Under the pieces are notes generated by a model. The model made no database searches. It worked only from the letters and a program-made list of their open reading frames with translations, and was not told where the DNA came from. Position numbers and translations under genes: made by a program. From assembly GCA_017437965.1 (NCBI GenBank), contig JAFRWN010000101.1, positions 1-35,635 of the forward strand: DNA of 35,635 bases, read 5' to 3'. This stretch comes from Lachnospiraceae bacterium (GTDB lineage: Bacteria > Bacillota > Clostridia > Lachnospirales > Lachnospiraceae). Below, one piece after another: positions 6,615-15,476 of the stretch (its first letter is position 1; the number at the start of each line of letters is the position of its first letter).

Positions 6615-7510
6615 TATTCTACCTCTCTGTTCTTAAATAATTTCATCATTTCATTGGTAAGGCTGTAGTCGGAGGGCTGCAGTTCGATATCCTCACGCTT
6701 TACCCACTCGGCATATTTAAGCTCCGACTCATCCATTTTTATTTCAGTATTCCCGTCAACCTCGCAGAAAAATCCGGCAAGAAGATCAAGTGCCATGCCC
6801 CAGGGCTGAGACTTATAGTAGTGTATGTTCTTCACATGAAGACCTACTTCCTCCATTACCTCGCGCTCTACAGTCTGCTCAAGCGTTTCTCCGATTTCGG
6901 TAAAGCCTGCGATCAGCGCATTGTTTGCATAGCCTCTCCGGTATCTTGTGATTACCATTTTATCTCCGTTTGTCACTCCGATGATTACGGCCGGATTGAT
7001 TCTCGGATATATTTTATTGTTGCAGGCTTTGCAGAAGAGTGCACGCTCGGGAAGTTTTCCCTGAGATATTTCGGAATTATCATGAACGAGCTTTTCCCCA
7101 CACTTTCCACAGTACCTGTTGTCGCTGTACCATTTCCAGAGATGGAAAGCAGTATAGGCTGCAAAAACCTTGTCCTTTGACATGGTTTTCAATGCCCTGA
7201 TTTCACGGAGAGTAAGAGCTTCGTATTCTCTTAGTTTTTCCGCGGCAAAATTGTTTTCGCTTCTTTCGGTATTCTCATTTTTAAGAAAGTATTTTTCATC
7301 ATCAATCGAGAAAAGATAGGTAAGATTGTCCGTAAAATTTTCCACCGTTTCACCAAGACTTCTTGCCGTCGGAAAAATAATTTCACCACTTGTCTCATCA
7401 AATTTCAGAAAAAGCCTGCCCTCATCAAATACCATCATATTATCGTCTGGCAGCGCTTTTTCTTCTCTATAGGAATTGTTAAGCTTTTTGGGAAATATAT
7501 CCTGTATCAT
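6614..7510 (-). CDS. nudC: NudC-type zinc-ribbon NUDIX hydrolase (NAD(H) diphosphatase)
   Basis: A 298-residue enzyme that probably cleaves the pyrophosphate of NADH or NAD-capped RNA. The order is an N-terminal domain (1-125), a zinc ribbon with C134xxC137 and C160xxC163, and the NUDIX domain. The NUDIX box spans residues 202-224 with the REVMEEVGL core intact. The NAD(H)-specific SQPW motif follows at 234-237, continuing GMALDLLAGF rather than the more usual PFPxSLM. All catalytic glutamates are present and the length is normal (260-310). The ATG follows the rsmG stop directly, with GGGGTG in the rsmG tail as ribosome site. The downstream AAA+ gene overlaps by one base. The family call is firm; preference for NADH over decapping is not decided by sequence. 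Confidence 0.88.
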   Translation of the reverse strand: MIQDIFPKKLNNSYREEKALPDDNMMVFDEGRLFLKFDETSGEIIFPTARSLGETVENFTDNLTYLFSIDDEKYFLKNENTERSENNFAAEKLREYEALTLREIRALKTMSKDKVFAAYTAFHLWKWYSDNRYCGKCGEKLVHDNSEISQGKLPERALFCKACNNKIYPRINPAVIIGVTNGDKMVITRYRRGYANNALIAGFTEIGETLEQTVEREVMEEVGLHVKNIHYYKSQPWGMALDLLAGFFCEVDGNTEIKMDESELKYAEWVKREDIELQPSDYSLTNEMMKLFKNREVE

Positions 7511-8248
7511 TTAAAACACCCCAAGTTTCTTTCCGTTCCTCGGATATTTTCCGGGAGTGGAAGTTATTTTTCTGATCACCGGCATCGTTCTTTCAAGCTC
7601 CGTACCGGGAAGTTTAAATTTATAAACTGCAAGCAGTTTTCCACCCATAACCGAAACAGCCTTTTCCGCTGCCTTTATTTCTTCTTCGCTACCGCCTGCC
7701 TTATAAGGAACAAAGTGTCCTCCGGGCTTTACAAAACCAAGGCAGAGTTCAGAAAGCAGTGAGAGATTTGCAACCGCCCGGCTTACCACTAGATCATACT
7801 GTTCTCGGTAATCCGGTTTTAGTGCAAACTCCTCGGCTCTGGCATGAACCGTTTTTATATTCTTAAGCCCGAGATCAGCTATCACTTCATCAAGGAAAAC
7901 CAGCCTTTTGTTAAGTGAATCCATCAGAGTGATTTTCAGATTCGGAAAAAGTATTTTCAAAGGTATACCGGGGAAACCTGCGCCGGTACCGAGATCCAGC
8001 ACCCTGCATCCTGATGAGAGAAGCTTTACAATTTTTTCTTCACCGAGTTTTCCGAGCATCACGATCGAGGCGCTGTCCATAAAATGCTTCGTGACCACAT
8101 CCTCAAATTCCGTGATCGCGGTAAGGTTCATGACCTTGTTTTTTTCCACAAGCATTTCATAGAAGCGCAAAAGCTTTTCACACTGTTCATCACTGACGCT
8201 GATTCCTAGTGTTTCGATTTTTTCTTTTATATAATCTGTCTGATCCAT
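7511..8248 (-). CDS. rsmG: 16S rRNA (guanine-N7) methyltransferase RsmG (GidB)
   Basis: A 245-residue S-adenosylmethionine-dependent methyltransferase that methylates N7 of G527 (E. coli numbering) in the 530 loop of 16S rRNA; loss gives low-level streptomycin resistance in several bacteria. The sequence shows the family start (LLRFYEMLVEKNKVMNLTAI), the SAM-binding loop VLDLGTGAGFPGIPLKI, the acidic strand end LMDSLNKRLVFLDEV, and the catalytic-region LVVSRAVANLS. Length is usual (about 240). It starts two bases after the mnmG stop, in the conserved mnmG-rsmG pair, and probably depends on coupling because its own ribosome site is weak. In many Firmicutes soj/spo0J (parAB) follow this gene; here a NUDIX enzyme and an AAA+ ATPase take that place. 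Confidence 0.96.
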   Translation of the reverse strand: MDQTDYIKEKIETLGISVSDEQCEKLLRFYEMLVEKNKVMNLTAITEFEDVVTKHFMDSASIVMLGKLGEEKIVKLLSSGCRVLDLGTGAGFPGIPLKILFPNLKITLMDSLNKRLVFLDEVIADLGLKNIKTVHARAEEFALKPDYREQYDLVVSRAVANLSLLSELCLGFVKPGGHFVPYKAGGSEEEIKAAEKAVSVMGGKLLAVYKFKLPGTELERTMPVIRKITSTPGKYPRNGKKLGVF

Positions 8249-8250
8249 TT

Positions 8251-10188
8251 TTATTTTCCGTTCTGCTTGAGCCAGACTAAAAGCACGCTAATATCTGCAG
8301 GCGAAACGCCAGAGATTCTGCTGGCCTGACCGACGCTTTCAGGTTTGATTTTGTTTAATTTCTGTCTTGCCTCAAGGCGCAGGGATTCTATTTTATCATA
8401 GTCCACATCCGCAGGTATCCTGTGGTTTTCAAGCTTTTTGAAATGCTCGACCTGCTGGTTCTGCCTTTCGATATAACCCTTATATTTAATCTCGATTTCT
8501 ACCTGGGTGCATACATCCTCGGAAAGATCCTCTCTTTCGGGATCCAGCTCCGCGATGGAGTAGTAGCTAAGCTCGGGACGGCGGATAAGTTCTGCAAGGC
8601 TGGTTCCGGTAACGATAGGGTTAGTACCAATACGTACTAAGGTGTCATTTACCTTCGCACTTGCACCAACTGAAATACTGTTAAGTCTTTCTATTTCGGC
8701 ATTTATCTGCTCACGTTTTTTGCAGAATGCTGCATATCTTTCATCATCTATCAACCCGATTTCATGACCGATATCTGTAAGACGAAGGTCTGCATTATCC
8801 TGTCTTAAGAGAAGACGATACTCTGCACGGCTTGTCATCATACGGTAAGGCTCTGCGGTTTCCTTGGTCACAAGGTCATCGATCAGCACTCCGATATAGC
8901 CCTGGGAACGGTCAATGATGATGGCGTCCTTTTCCTCAAGAAGCCTTGCAGCATTTATTCCTGCGATAAGTCCCTGGGCAGCTGCCTCTTCATAGCCCGA
9001 CGAACCATTAGACTGTCCTGCCGAGAAAAAGCCGGTGACAAATTTGCACTCAAGGCTTTCCTTAAGCTCGGTAGCGTTAAGGCAGTCATATTCAATAGCA
9101 TAGGCATTTCTTACTATGTCAGCATTTTCAAGTCCCTTGATCGAACGATATACCCTGATCTGCACCTCCTCGGGAAGAGAAGAGGAGAGACCTGAAAGAT
9201 ATATTTCGTTGGTATATTCTCCCTCGGGTTCAAGGAAAAACTGATGTCTCGGTTTCTCGGAAAACTTTACTACCTTATCCTCAATAGAAGGGCAGTACCT
9301 CGGACCTGTACCCTTTATGTTTCCTGAAAAGAGCGGGCTGCGGTCAATGTTTTCGCGGATGATCCTGTGGGTTTCCTCGTTTGTATAACCAAGGAAGCAG
9401 TCCACCTGTTCCCTTTCTATTTTCTCGCGGGTATTGGTGAAAGAGAAGGGGGTGATTTTTTCATCTCCCGGCTGTCTTTCAAATTTAGAAAAATCTATCG
9501 TTCTTTTATCAATTCTTGCGGGAGTTCCTGTCTTGAAACGTCTGACCTCAAGTCCCATGTTCATGATTGACTGTGTAAGATGGGTTGCGGCCGGAAGTCC
9601 GTTCGGACCTGTATACTGGCTGACCTCACCAAAAATGCAGCGCGCATTCAGGTATACGCCGGATGCAAGCACAACTGTTTTTACATGGTAGATTGCACCC
9701 GAAACTGTCATAACACCAGTGACACGTTTTTTTCTTTTCTCCTCAAGGCTTTGGCTTTCTTTATCCTCCTCGTCATACTCCCAGAGTATCTCTGCTACTT
9801 CAGCCTGCTTAAGCGTCAGCTTGTCGGTATTTTCCATCACCTTTCGCATTTCACCCGAATACCTTTGCTTGTCAGCCTGGGCACGGAGAGAGTGAACAGC
9901 GGGACCCTTTGAAGTATTGAGCATCTTCGACTGGATATAGGTCTTGTCTATGTTTTTGCCCATTTCACCGCCGAGGGCGTCAAGTTCCTTTACAAGATGA
10001 CCCTTGCTGGTTCCTCCGATGTTCGGGTTGCAGGGCATCATGGCAATGGTATCGGTTGAAACCATGAAGCATATGGTTTTGTGCCCTAGCCTTGCAAGTG
10101 CAAGTGCCGCCTCACAGCCTGCATGTCCGGCTCCGATTACTGCAGCTTCATATGTGCCCGCATCAAATTTTATAATGTCTGTGTTCAT
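8251..10188 (-). CDS. mnmG: tRNA uridine-34 carboxymethylaminomethyl-modifying enzyme MnmG (GidA)
   Basis: A 645-residue FAD protein that works with MnmE to install the cmnm5 group on wobble uridine 34 of certain tRNAs. The Rossmann FAD-binding motif is at residues about 16-40 ([19 protein letters not shown]). The family hallmarks [50 protein letters not shown] and [17 protein letters not shown] are all present. The C-terminal helical domain ends in [20 protein letters not shown], the tRNA/MnmE-contact region. Length is typical (620-650). A GAGG lies about 15 bases before the ATG, a little far. It lies 27 bp downstream of mnmE on the same transcript. Nothing is odd apart from an extra charged stretch near residue 145 ([16 protein letters not shown]). 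Confidence 0.97.
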   Translation of the reverse strand: MNTDIIKFDAGTYEAAVIGAGHAGCEAALALARLGHKTICFMVSTDTIAMMPCNPNIGGTSKGHLVKELDALGGEMGKNIDKTYIQSKMLNTSKGPAVHSLRAQADKQRYSGEMRKVMENTDKLTLKQAEVAEILWEYDEEDKESQSLEEKRKKRVTGVMTVSGAIYHVKTVVLASGVYLNARCIFGEVSQYTGPNGLPAATHLTQSIMNMGLEVRRFKTGTPARIDKRTIDFSKFERQPGDEKITPFSFTNTREKIEREQVDCFLGYTNEETHRIIRENIDRSPLFSGNIKGTGPRYCPSIEDKVVKFSEKPRHQFFLEPEGEYTNEIYLSGLSSSLPEEVQIRVYRSIKGLENADIVRNAYAIEYDCLNATELKESLECKFVTGFFSAGQSNGSSGYEEAAAQGLIAGINAARLLEEKDAIIIDRSQGYIGVLIDDLVTKETAEPYRMMTSRAEYRLLLRQDNADLRLTDIGHEIGLIDDERYAAFCKKREQINAEIERLNSISVGASAKVNDTLVRIGTNPIVTGTSLAELIRRPELSYYSIAELDPEREDLSEDVCTQVEIEIKYKGYIERQNQQVEHFKKLENHRIPADVDYDKIESLRLEARQKLNKIKPESVGQASRISGVSPADISVLLVWLKQNGK

Positions 10189-10215
10189 AAAAACTATCTT
10201 TTACCTCTTTACTCT

Positions 10216-11685
10216 TTATTTTCCCATACAGAAATCCTTGAATATCCTGTCGATAAGATCCTCGTCCGTGTCTTCTCCGATTATCTGTCCGAGGAACATA
10301 TATGCATTCATCATGTCTGCGGCGAAAAAATCCTCGGACATACCCATATCTATCGAAGAGATCAATGCTTCCACCGATTTCTTTGCGTCTACAAGACATT
10401 CTTTGTGGCGGAGAGAAGTGATATATACCTCGTCATTTGGCATGAGTCCGCCTTCAAAGAACATGTCCTTTATCAGATTTCCGAGCTCCTCAATGCCGTT
10501 ACCGTATTTTGCGGATATGTCCATGAACTTGGGTAACTTATCCACCGTCATATCACCAAACTTATCCACTATCCACTGCCTGAAATCAGTCTCGTCTTCG
10601 TCACTCTTTGGATAAGTATCACTTACATCACTCTTATTAAACAGTACAATTACCTTTTTATCCTTTATCCTTTGGATAATTTTCTCATCATCCCCATCCG
10701 GTCTGTCAGATTTATCCACGACATACAGAACAAGGTCGGCGTTATCAACTGCCGCAAGAGCCCTGTCAACTCCGATGCGCTCGATAATGTCATCAGATTC
10801 CCTGATTCCTGCAGTATCTATTATGTTAAGTGAGATTCCGGAAATACTGATGCTTTCCTCAAGAGTATCTCTTGTGGTTCCTGCGATTTCAGTTACTATA
10901 GCCCTTTCGGAACCGACCATTGCATTAAGCAAGGTTGACTTTCCTGCATTCGGTTTTCCGACGATAACAGTATTGATTCCTTCCGAAATCAGCCTTCCGT
11001 TACCTGCGGAATTTATCATTTTATCGATTTCAGATTTCCAGCCCTGTGCATTGATCCTTAGTTTTTCTGAAAAATCATCAAGTTCATAATGTTCCGGATC
11101 GTCAAGCGCTGCTTCTATATAGGCGGTATCATGTAAAATCCTGTCACGAAGATCCTTTATCCTGTTAAGCTCGACTCCGCCCAGCTGTTTCATGGAATTG
11201 GTAAGAGCCATGGAATTCTTCGCATTTATCACTCCTGCAACAGCCTCGGCCTGGGAAAGATCGATACGTCCGTTAAGGAATGCTCTCTTTGTAAATTCTC
11301 CCGGATCTGCAGTACGGACATTACATTCCAGCACCCTTTCAAGCACTGCCTTGGTTACCGTTATTCCGCCGTGGCAGTCAATTTCAACTGTATCCTCTCT
11401 TGTGAAAGTATTGGGAGAGCGCAGAAGTAAAAGCATTACCTCATCAACAGGACTGATGTTTCCGCTGGCATCGGTATCAACAATAAAACCGTAGTGCACA
11501 GTGTGACTGTCAGCGCCATCAGCATCAAATTTTACAAAGCTTCCGTTTTTCTTCTTCATGAAAATTTTTTCCGCAACCGAAAAGCTTTCCGGTCCGCTGA
11601 TCCTTATGATTGAAATTCCGGAATTGGTAAGCCCTGTTGCTATGGCGGCAATGGTATCATTTGTTTTAAGATAAGTATTATTCAT
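10216..11685 (-). CDS. mnmE: tRNA modification GTPase MnmE (TrmE)
   Basis: The GTPase partner of MnmG. The N-terminal tetrahydrofolate-binding domain begins with DTIAAIATGLTNSGISIIRISG. A helical domain follows, with an inserted G domain: G1 GKPNAGKST (Lys250 counting from the first ATG), G2 region AGTTRDTLEE, G3 DTAGI at 291, G4 NKSD at about 352. The conserved C-terminal FCMGK is intact; its Cys is needed for activity. Two ATGs are adjacent. I prefer the second (11685), since AGAAGG sits five bases before it but only two before the first. At about 489 residues it is longer than the usual 450-460; the extra length lies in residues 45-80 of the folate-binding domain and in an acidic insert after NKSD. 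It has its own promoter just after the jag terminator. Confidence 0.96.
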   Translation of the reverse strand: MNNTYLKTNDTIAAIATGLTNSGISIIRISGPESFSVAEKIFMKKKNGSFVKFDADGADSHTVHYGFIVDTDASGNISPVDEVMLLLLRSPNTFTREDTVEIDCHGGITVTKAVLERVLECNVRTADPGEFTKRAFLNGRIDLSQAEAVAGVINAKNSMALTNSMKQLGGVELNRIKDLRDRILHDTAYIEAALDDPEHYELDDFSEKLRINAQGWKSEIDKMINSAGNGRLISEGINTVIVGKPNAGKSTLLNAMVGSERAIVTEIAGTTRDTLEESISISGISLNIIDTAGIRESDDIIERIGVDRALAAVDNADLVLYVVDKSDRPDGDDEKIIQRIKDKKVIVLFNKSDVSDTYPKSDEDETDFRQWIVDKFGDMTVDKLPKFMDISAKYGNGIEELGNLIKDMFFEGGLMPNDEVYITSLRHKECLVDAKKSVEALISSIDMGMSEDFFAADMMNAYMFLGQIIGEDTDEDLIDRIFKDFCMGK

Positions 11686-11729
11686 CATAACCTTCTTTAA
11701 ATTTATAACAATACAAACTGTATCATTTT

Positions 11730-11758
11730 ATCATACCATAACTTAGCTTTAAAATCAA
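11730..11758 (-). promoter_or_regulatory. Promoter of the mnmE-mnmG-rsmG transcript
   Basis: On the minus strand TTGATT (11753-11758) and TATGAT (11730-11735) are separated by exactly 17 bp. They lie between the jag terminator and the mnmE start, so mnmE and following genes are probably transcribed independently of rpmH-jag. Confidence 0.7.
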
Positions 11759-11762
11759 ACAT

Positions 11763-11795
11763 AAAAAAGACCTGCCAGAGATTCTGACAGGTCTT
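11763..11795 (-). terminator. Rho-independent terminator of the rpmH-jag operon
   Basis: On the minus strand AAGACCTGTCAGA (11795-11783) pairs with TCTGGCAGGTCTT (11779-11767) over 13 bp with one G-U, a three-base loop, then a T-run (11768-11763). It starts 18 bp after the jag stop. Confidence 0.92.
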
Positions 11796-11813
11796 GAAAC
11801 TATTGATCGTTTT

Positions 11814-12878
11814 TTAGAACAAACTGCTTCCGCTGTTGTTATCTGAGTTCTGTGCTGCTGCACGCTCCTGAGCTTTCTGCTCGAGATATGCAGCGTAATC
11901 AGCCTTGTAATCCTCGCTGTAATCCTCGCTCTGCTCATTATGACGGGGATAGAATTTCTTCTTTCCGTAATTGTTGTTATTGCGGTAACCACCCTTGTTG
12001 TTGTTACGGTTGCCATAACCACCACGGTTGTTACCATAACCGCCACGATTGTTTCCGTAATTGTTCTTACGATAACGGAAATCTCTCGGAGCATCCTTCT
12101 TAAGAGTGATGACAACTCTTCTGTAAGGCTCTTCACCCTCTGAATGAGTTTCTACATACTTGTCACCCTGAAGCATTGAATGGATGATCCTTCTTTCATA
12201 GGGATTCATAGGCTCGAGAGTAGCAGGCCTTCTGGTCTTTCTTACCTTGCTTGCGATATTTCTTGCAAGATTCTCAAGAGTATCTTTTCTTCTTGCACGG
12301 TAATTCTCGGTATCAAGCTTAACCTTCATGTAAGGAGCATCGGAGCTGCGGTTTACAACAAGGCTTGTAAGATACTGAAGAGCATCAAGTGTCTGTCCGC
12401 GCTTTCCGATCAGTACACCCATGTCGGGTCCCTGGATATTTACATATACGGTTTCTTCTTCTGTAACATTTTCAGCATCAACAACTGCTTCAATGCCCAT
12501 TCCTTCAAGTACTCTTGAAACGAAATCACAGGCAATTTCCTCAGCGGGCTTGTCGCTCTTGGGGAAAAGGCTCATGGGATTGATCGCATCAGCAACTGCC
12601 TCTGAAAAATCAACCTTTTCTTCAAAAACAGGAGCAGCCTCAACAGGTGTTTCGAAAGCAACAGGTGCCGAAACTTCCTCAACAGGCGCTGCAACAGGTT
12701 CTGCTACAGGCTCTTCCTTCTTTTCAGGTACCGTAACAAGTATCTTTACCTTCTTTGCGAAAAGAATTCCGTTTTCGCTTATCTTCTGGTATTTTAACTG
12801 TTCTTCAGGAACTCCAAATTCTGTACTTGCAGCAGCGAGAGCTTCCTCAAGACTCTTTGCAACATATTCTTTCTGCAT
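11814..12878 (-). CDS. jag: RNA-binding protein Jag (KhpB/EloR)
   Basis: A 354-residue RNA-binding protein that in streptococci partners KhpA and controls cell elongation; it is usually encoded next to yidC, as here. Domains in order: Jag-N (residues 1-50), a Pro/Glu/Val-rich linker (51-110), a type-II KH domain with GKRG at 158-161, an R3H domain (about 205-262, with RRPATLEPMNPYERRIIH), then a C-terminal tail of about 85 residues. The tail (270-354) is low-complexity: GYGNNRGG-type repeats rich in Asn, Gly, Arg and Tyr, then an acidic/alanine stretch. Such a tail is absent from the short Bacillus version (about 208 residues) and resembles the RGG tails of RNA chaperones. The ATG shares its A with the yidC stop (TAATG). 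Confidence 0.94.
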   Translation of the reverse strand: MQKEYVAKSLEEALAAASTEFGVPEEQLKYQKISENGILFAKKVKILVTVPEKKEEPVAEPVAAPVEEVSAPVAFETPVEAAPVFEEKVDFSEAVADAINPMSLFPKSDKPAEEIACDFVSRVLEGMGIEAVVDAENVTEEETVYVNIQGPDMGVLIGKRGQTLDALQYLTSLVVNRSSDAPYMKVKLDTENYRARRKDTLENLARNIASKVRKTRRPATLEPMNPYERRIIHSMLQGDKYVETHSEGEEPYRRVVITLKKDAPRDFRYRKNNYGNNRGGYGNNRGGYGNRNNNKGGYRNNNNYGKKKFYPRHNEQSEDYSEDYKADYAAYLEQKAQERAAAQNSDNNSGSSLF

Positions 12879-14446
12879 TATTCTTCTCCATTATTTTCTT
12901 TTGCACCGGCATCTTCATTATTTACAGCCTCTGTATTTACATCGTCCTCTTCATCTTCTTTGTAAATATTTGCAATGGCTGCAATGCTCTTGGCCGAAAG
13001 ATGTCTCTTTTCTTCGGAAATCTTTATATTCTTTGCTTTTCCGGACTTATCCTTCTTATCATTCTTGCTTCCGGTACCGGAAGATGCATAACTTGCTATT
13101 GATTTGGTGCTGGTCTTTGCAACAGAAGCCATCTGGCCGTTGTTCTCATTATGAACACCATATTTTTCCAGCTGCTTCTTATTCTTTTCAGTTGATTCTT
13201 CAACGAATACGCTGACATCCATATCCTTAAGCTTGGCATTGATAATTACCTGAAGGATAATTGAAACAACACTTGAAACAATCCAGTATATGCCTACACC
13301 GATAGGAAGAGTGAAACAGATAATACCTGAGAATACAGGCATTATGTAATTCATGGTCTTCATTGAATCCATCGGACTCGGTTCGGTATTTTTCTTTTTC
13401 TTCTTTTTGTCGTCAGTCTTGTTGAGTGCCATTGAAAGCTGACTCTGAAGGAACTGAAGCAAAGCAGCAAGAAGAGGAATCAGAATGGTTATGGATTTGA
13501 ATCCAGGCTTATCGAAGATATTAACACCAAAAATGGTATTGATATCGATTATCTTTTCCTTAACATTAACGGGATCAATGGTATCACCATCTTTTGTATA
13601 TTCCTTATTAAGAACCTCGCTTATGTAAGGAGCATAAAGATTCCATGCGTTTGTCTTGTCTGTTTCAATCTTTGTTCCGTCAAAGAAATCATCCCAGCTT
13701 TTCTCCGAAAAACCTGCCATGATGGCAACAAGGTTTTTCTCTGAATATACTGTACTGCCTTTTTTGAATTTGGGAGCCTTTCTTACATATACACCCTTGT
13801 TGTTATAGAAAACATTGACAGCTTCGGAAAAGGTATAGGATGTAATCTCATCTGATGAAACCTCATTTCCGTCAGCATCGGTGTAAAATACTTCCTGGCT
13901 TCCATCTTCTTTTTCAACTACTTTTCTGCTAAGAACATTTCCGTTCTCATCTACACTGATGGTTTTGGGAATTCCATTGTTCTCAGCAAGTAACGGATCG
14001 ATGATCTTTACATAATGTGCCTGCACATCCTTTACATAGGTAGGGATGGAGTACACTACAGGATAGAGGGCAAAGAGTATGATCATCAGTATTATCAAAG
14101 GAAGACATCCGCTCATCGGAGAAGAACCGTACTTTCTGTATACGGCCTGCTGCTCCGCCTGCATCTTCATCATTGATTCCTGATCTCTTCTACCCTTGTA
14201 CTTTTCGGAAATAGCCTGTATTTCCGGATTCATTTTTGCCGATACTTTTGAAAATTTCTGCTGCTTATAGGTCAGCGGAAGAGTGAGAAGCTTGATTGCG
14301 ATAGTAAAGAGAACAATACATATGGCAATCTTCTCGATACCGAATACCAGCATCAGCTTGTAGATATAGTTGATGATTATACCCATCAGCTTGATGAAAG
14401 GATCGGTAATGAAATTAAGCACCGGCAATCCGATATTTAAGCTCAA
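12878..14446 (-). CDS. yidC: Membrane protein insertase YidC/Oxa1
   Basis: A 522-residue insertase that places proteins in the cytoplasmic membrane, alone or with Sec. The start is TTG (14446) with an ideal AAAGGAGG six bases upstream. Core segments are visible: an N-terminal membrane segment and a first core helix (IAICIVLFTIAIKLLTLPLTYKQQKFSKV, with the conserved basic residue in the groove), the cytoplasmic hairpin MNPEIQAISEKYKGRRDQESMMKMQAEQ, the SPMSGCLPLIILMIILFALY helix, and the closing MNYIMPVFSGIICFTLPIGVGIYWIVSS. Between helices 2 and 3 lies an extracytoplasmic insert of about 170 residues, which accounts for much of the excess over the 260-residue Bacillus proteins. The basic, Ser/Lys-rich C-terminal tail may contact ribosomes. 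It overlaps jag by one base. Confidence 0.95.
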   Translation of the reverse strand: MSLNIGLPVLNFITDPFIKLMGIIINYIYKLMLVFGIEKIAICIVLFTIAIKLLTLPLTYKQQKFSKVSAKMNPEIQAISEKYKGRRDQESMMKMQAEQQAVYRKYGSSPMSGCLPLIILMIILFALYPVVYSIPTYVKDVQAHYVKIIDPLLAENNGIPKTISVDENGNVLSRKVVEKEDGSQEVFYTDADGNEVSSDEITSYTFSEAVNVFYNNKGVYVRKAPKFKKGSTVYSEKNLVAIMAGFSEKSWDDFFDGTKIETDKTNAWNLYAPYISEVLNKEYTKDGDTIDPVNVKEKIIDINTIFGVNIFDKPGFKSITILIPLLAALLQFLQSQLSMALNKTDDKKKKKKNTEPSPMDSMKTMNYIMPVFSGIICFTLPIGVGIYWIVSSVVSIILQVIINAKLKDMDVSVFVEESTEKNKKQLEKYGVHNENNGQMASVAKTSTKSIASYASSGTGSKNDKKDKSGKAKNIKISEEKRHLSAKSIAAIANIYKEDEEDDVNTEAVNNEDAGAKENNGEE

Positions 14447-14472
14447 TTATTTCCTCCTTTTTATATACGGTG

Positions 14473-14685
14473 TCAGGGTACCGGATCATAACCTCCCTTA
14501 TGGAAAGGATGGCAGCGTAGTATTCTTCTTACTGCCAGGTAGGATCCTTTAAGTGCACCGTACTTCTCTAGTGCTTCAATTGCATACTGGGAACAGGTGG
14601 GATAATAAATACAAGTAGGCTTACCCTTTAATTTCGATAGATGGCGCCTGTAAAATTTTATTATTGCAATAAGAATTCTTTTCAT
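14473..14685 (-). CDS. yidD: Membrane protein insertion efficiency factor YidD
   Basis: A 70-residue protein with the full YidD pattern: an amphipathic N-terminus ([17 protein letters not shown]), the [23 protein letters not shown] core with two cysteines, and [17 protein letters not shown] at the end. It lies at the inner membrane face and assists YidC; its gene always sits between rnpA and yidC. The start ATG shares its A with the rnpA stop (TAATG), so it is translated by coupling. Length is normal for the family. Confidence 0.96.
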   Translation of the reverse strand: MKRILIAIIKFYRRHLSKLKGKPTCIYYPTCSQYAIEALEKYGALKGSYLAVRRILRCHPFHKGGYDPVP

Positions 14686-15026
14686 TATCCTTCTCCGGAC
14701 TGATTAACCAGAATTTTGTGTTTTTCTGCAAGATGCTTTACCGCAGAATCTATTTTCCAGAAATCCTTGCCATAGGCCTCCCTTTTTGCAATTACGACAA
14801 TATCTAACCCGTTGTTAAATAAATTGCCGCCAAGACGTAAGCTTTCTTTTATCAGTCTTTTTATCCTGTGCCTTACAACACTGTTTCCGACCTTCTTGCT
14901 TACGCTTATACCTATTCTGTTGTAATCTTCGTCATTTTTTAATACATACATGACGAGCAGTCTGTTACCGAACGCTTTTCCGTTCTCATAGACTGATTTA
15001 AACTGTTGATTTTTTAAAGAAATCAT
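14685..15026 (-). CDS. rnpA: Ribonuclease P protein component
   Basis: A 113-residue basic protein that binds the RNase P RNA and helps it cut the 5' leader from precursor tRNAs. The RNR signature is present as [18 protein letters not shown], preceded by the substrate-contact strand [11 protein letters not shown] and the N-terminal aromatic cleft ([11 protein letters not shown]). AGGGAGAG about eight bases before the ATG supports the start. It lies 44 bp after rpmH on the same transcript. Length is typical (110-120). Confidence 0.96.
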   Translation of the reverse strand: MISLKNQQFKSVYENGKAFGNRLLVMYVLKNDEDYNRIGISVSKKVGNSVVRHRIKRLIKESLRLGGNLFNNGLDIVVIAKREAYGKDFWKIDSAVKHLAEKHKILVNQSGEG

Positions 15027-15070
15027 TTAAAACTCTCCCTTATAAAGGAAAAAGGTCACATAAATGCGAC

Positions 15071-15205
15071 CTATGCAGAAATCTGATGTCTACCTTTAGC
15101 TCTTCTGGCAGAAAGCACTTTTCTTCCGTTAGCGGTCAACATTCTTTTTCTGAAGCCGTGAACTTTTGCATGGCTCTTGTTCTTGGGCTGGAATGTCATC
15201 TTCAT
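15071..15205 (-). CDS. rpmH: 50S ribosomal protein L34
   Basis: A 44-residue protein beginning [20 protein letters not shown] and ending [12 protein letters not shown], a clear L34 at full length. It lines the large-subunit rRNA near the 23S 5' end. AAGGAGG ten bases before the ATG marks the start; a second ATG two codons later is also possible. It is the first gene of the leftward ribosome/insertase operon and is divergent from dnaA, the standard layout at a Firmicute origin. Confidence 0.97.
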   Translation of the reverse strand: MKMTFQPKNKSHAKVHGFRKRMLTANGRKVLSARRAKGRHQISA

Positions 15206-15263
15206 AAGTCTTATTCCTCCTTTCTTTATGAATAGTTACCCTATTTTTTAAGTAGCATCGTCC

Positions 15264-15292
15264 ATTATAATAAGGAAATAACATAAAGTCAA
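15264..15292 (-). promoter_or_regulatory. rpmH operon promoter
   Basis: On the minus strand TTGACT (15292-15287) and a perfect TATAAT (15269-15264) are spaced by 17 bp, about 60 bp before the rpmH start. Nearly consensus sigma-A. Confidence 0.88.
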
Positions 15293-15336
15293 GAAAATAT
15301 TTCATAATCCACCAAAAAAAATGATTTATAAACAGC

Positions 15337-15345
15337 TTATCCACA
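15337..15345 (+). promoter_or_regulatory. Consensus DnaA box between rpmH and dnaA
   Basis: TTATCCACA, a perfect DnaA box. The related TTATACACT follows at 15348-15356. It lies between the divergent promoters, immediately upstream of the dnaA -35, as expected for dnaA autoregulation and for the upstream part of the origin. Confidence 0.88.
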
Positions 15346-15355
15346 GTTTATACAC

Positions 15356-15384
15356 TTGTTTTTTTTTTACTTTTATAGTATAAT
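15356..15384 (+). promoter_or_regulatory. dnaA promoter
   Basis: TTGTTT (15356-15361) and TATAAT (15379-15384) are spaced by 17 bp. The -35 lies within a few bases of the DnaA box, so bound DnaA would block it. The leader to the ATG is about 85 bases. Confidence 0.82.
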
Positions 15385-15476
15385 GTATTTGTGCGATTTT
15401 CGTTTTAAGGGCTCTAAAACGCCGAAATTTGAATTTTTGCATAAAATAAGACAAATAAGGAAATTAGTATAAATCG

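Noticed and set aside
12421..13215. A 264-codon rightward ORF over jag and yidC
   Set aside because: Low-complexity Ser/Thr/Ala product that mirrors the jag linker; antisense shadow.
15129..15344. A 71-codon leftward ORF beginning MDKLFINHFFWW
   Set aside because: It overlaps rpmH in another frame and runs through the rpmH promoter; L34 is certain here.
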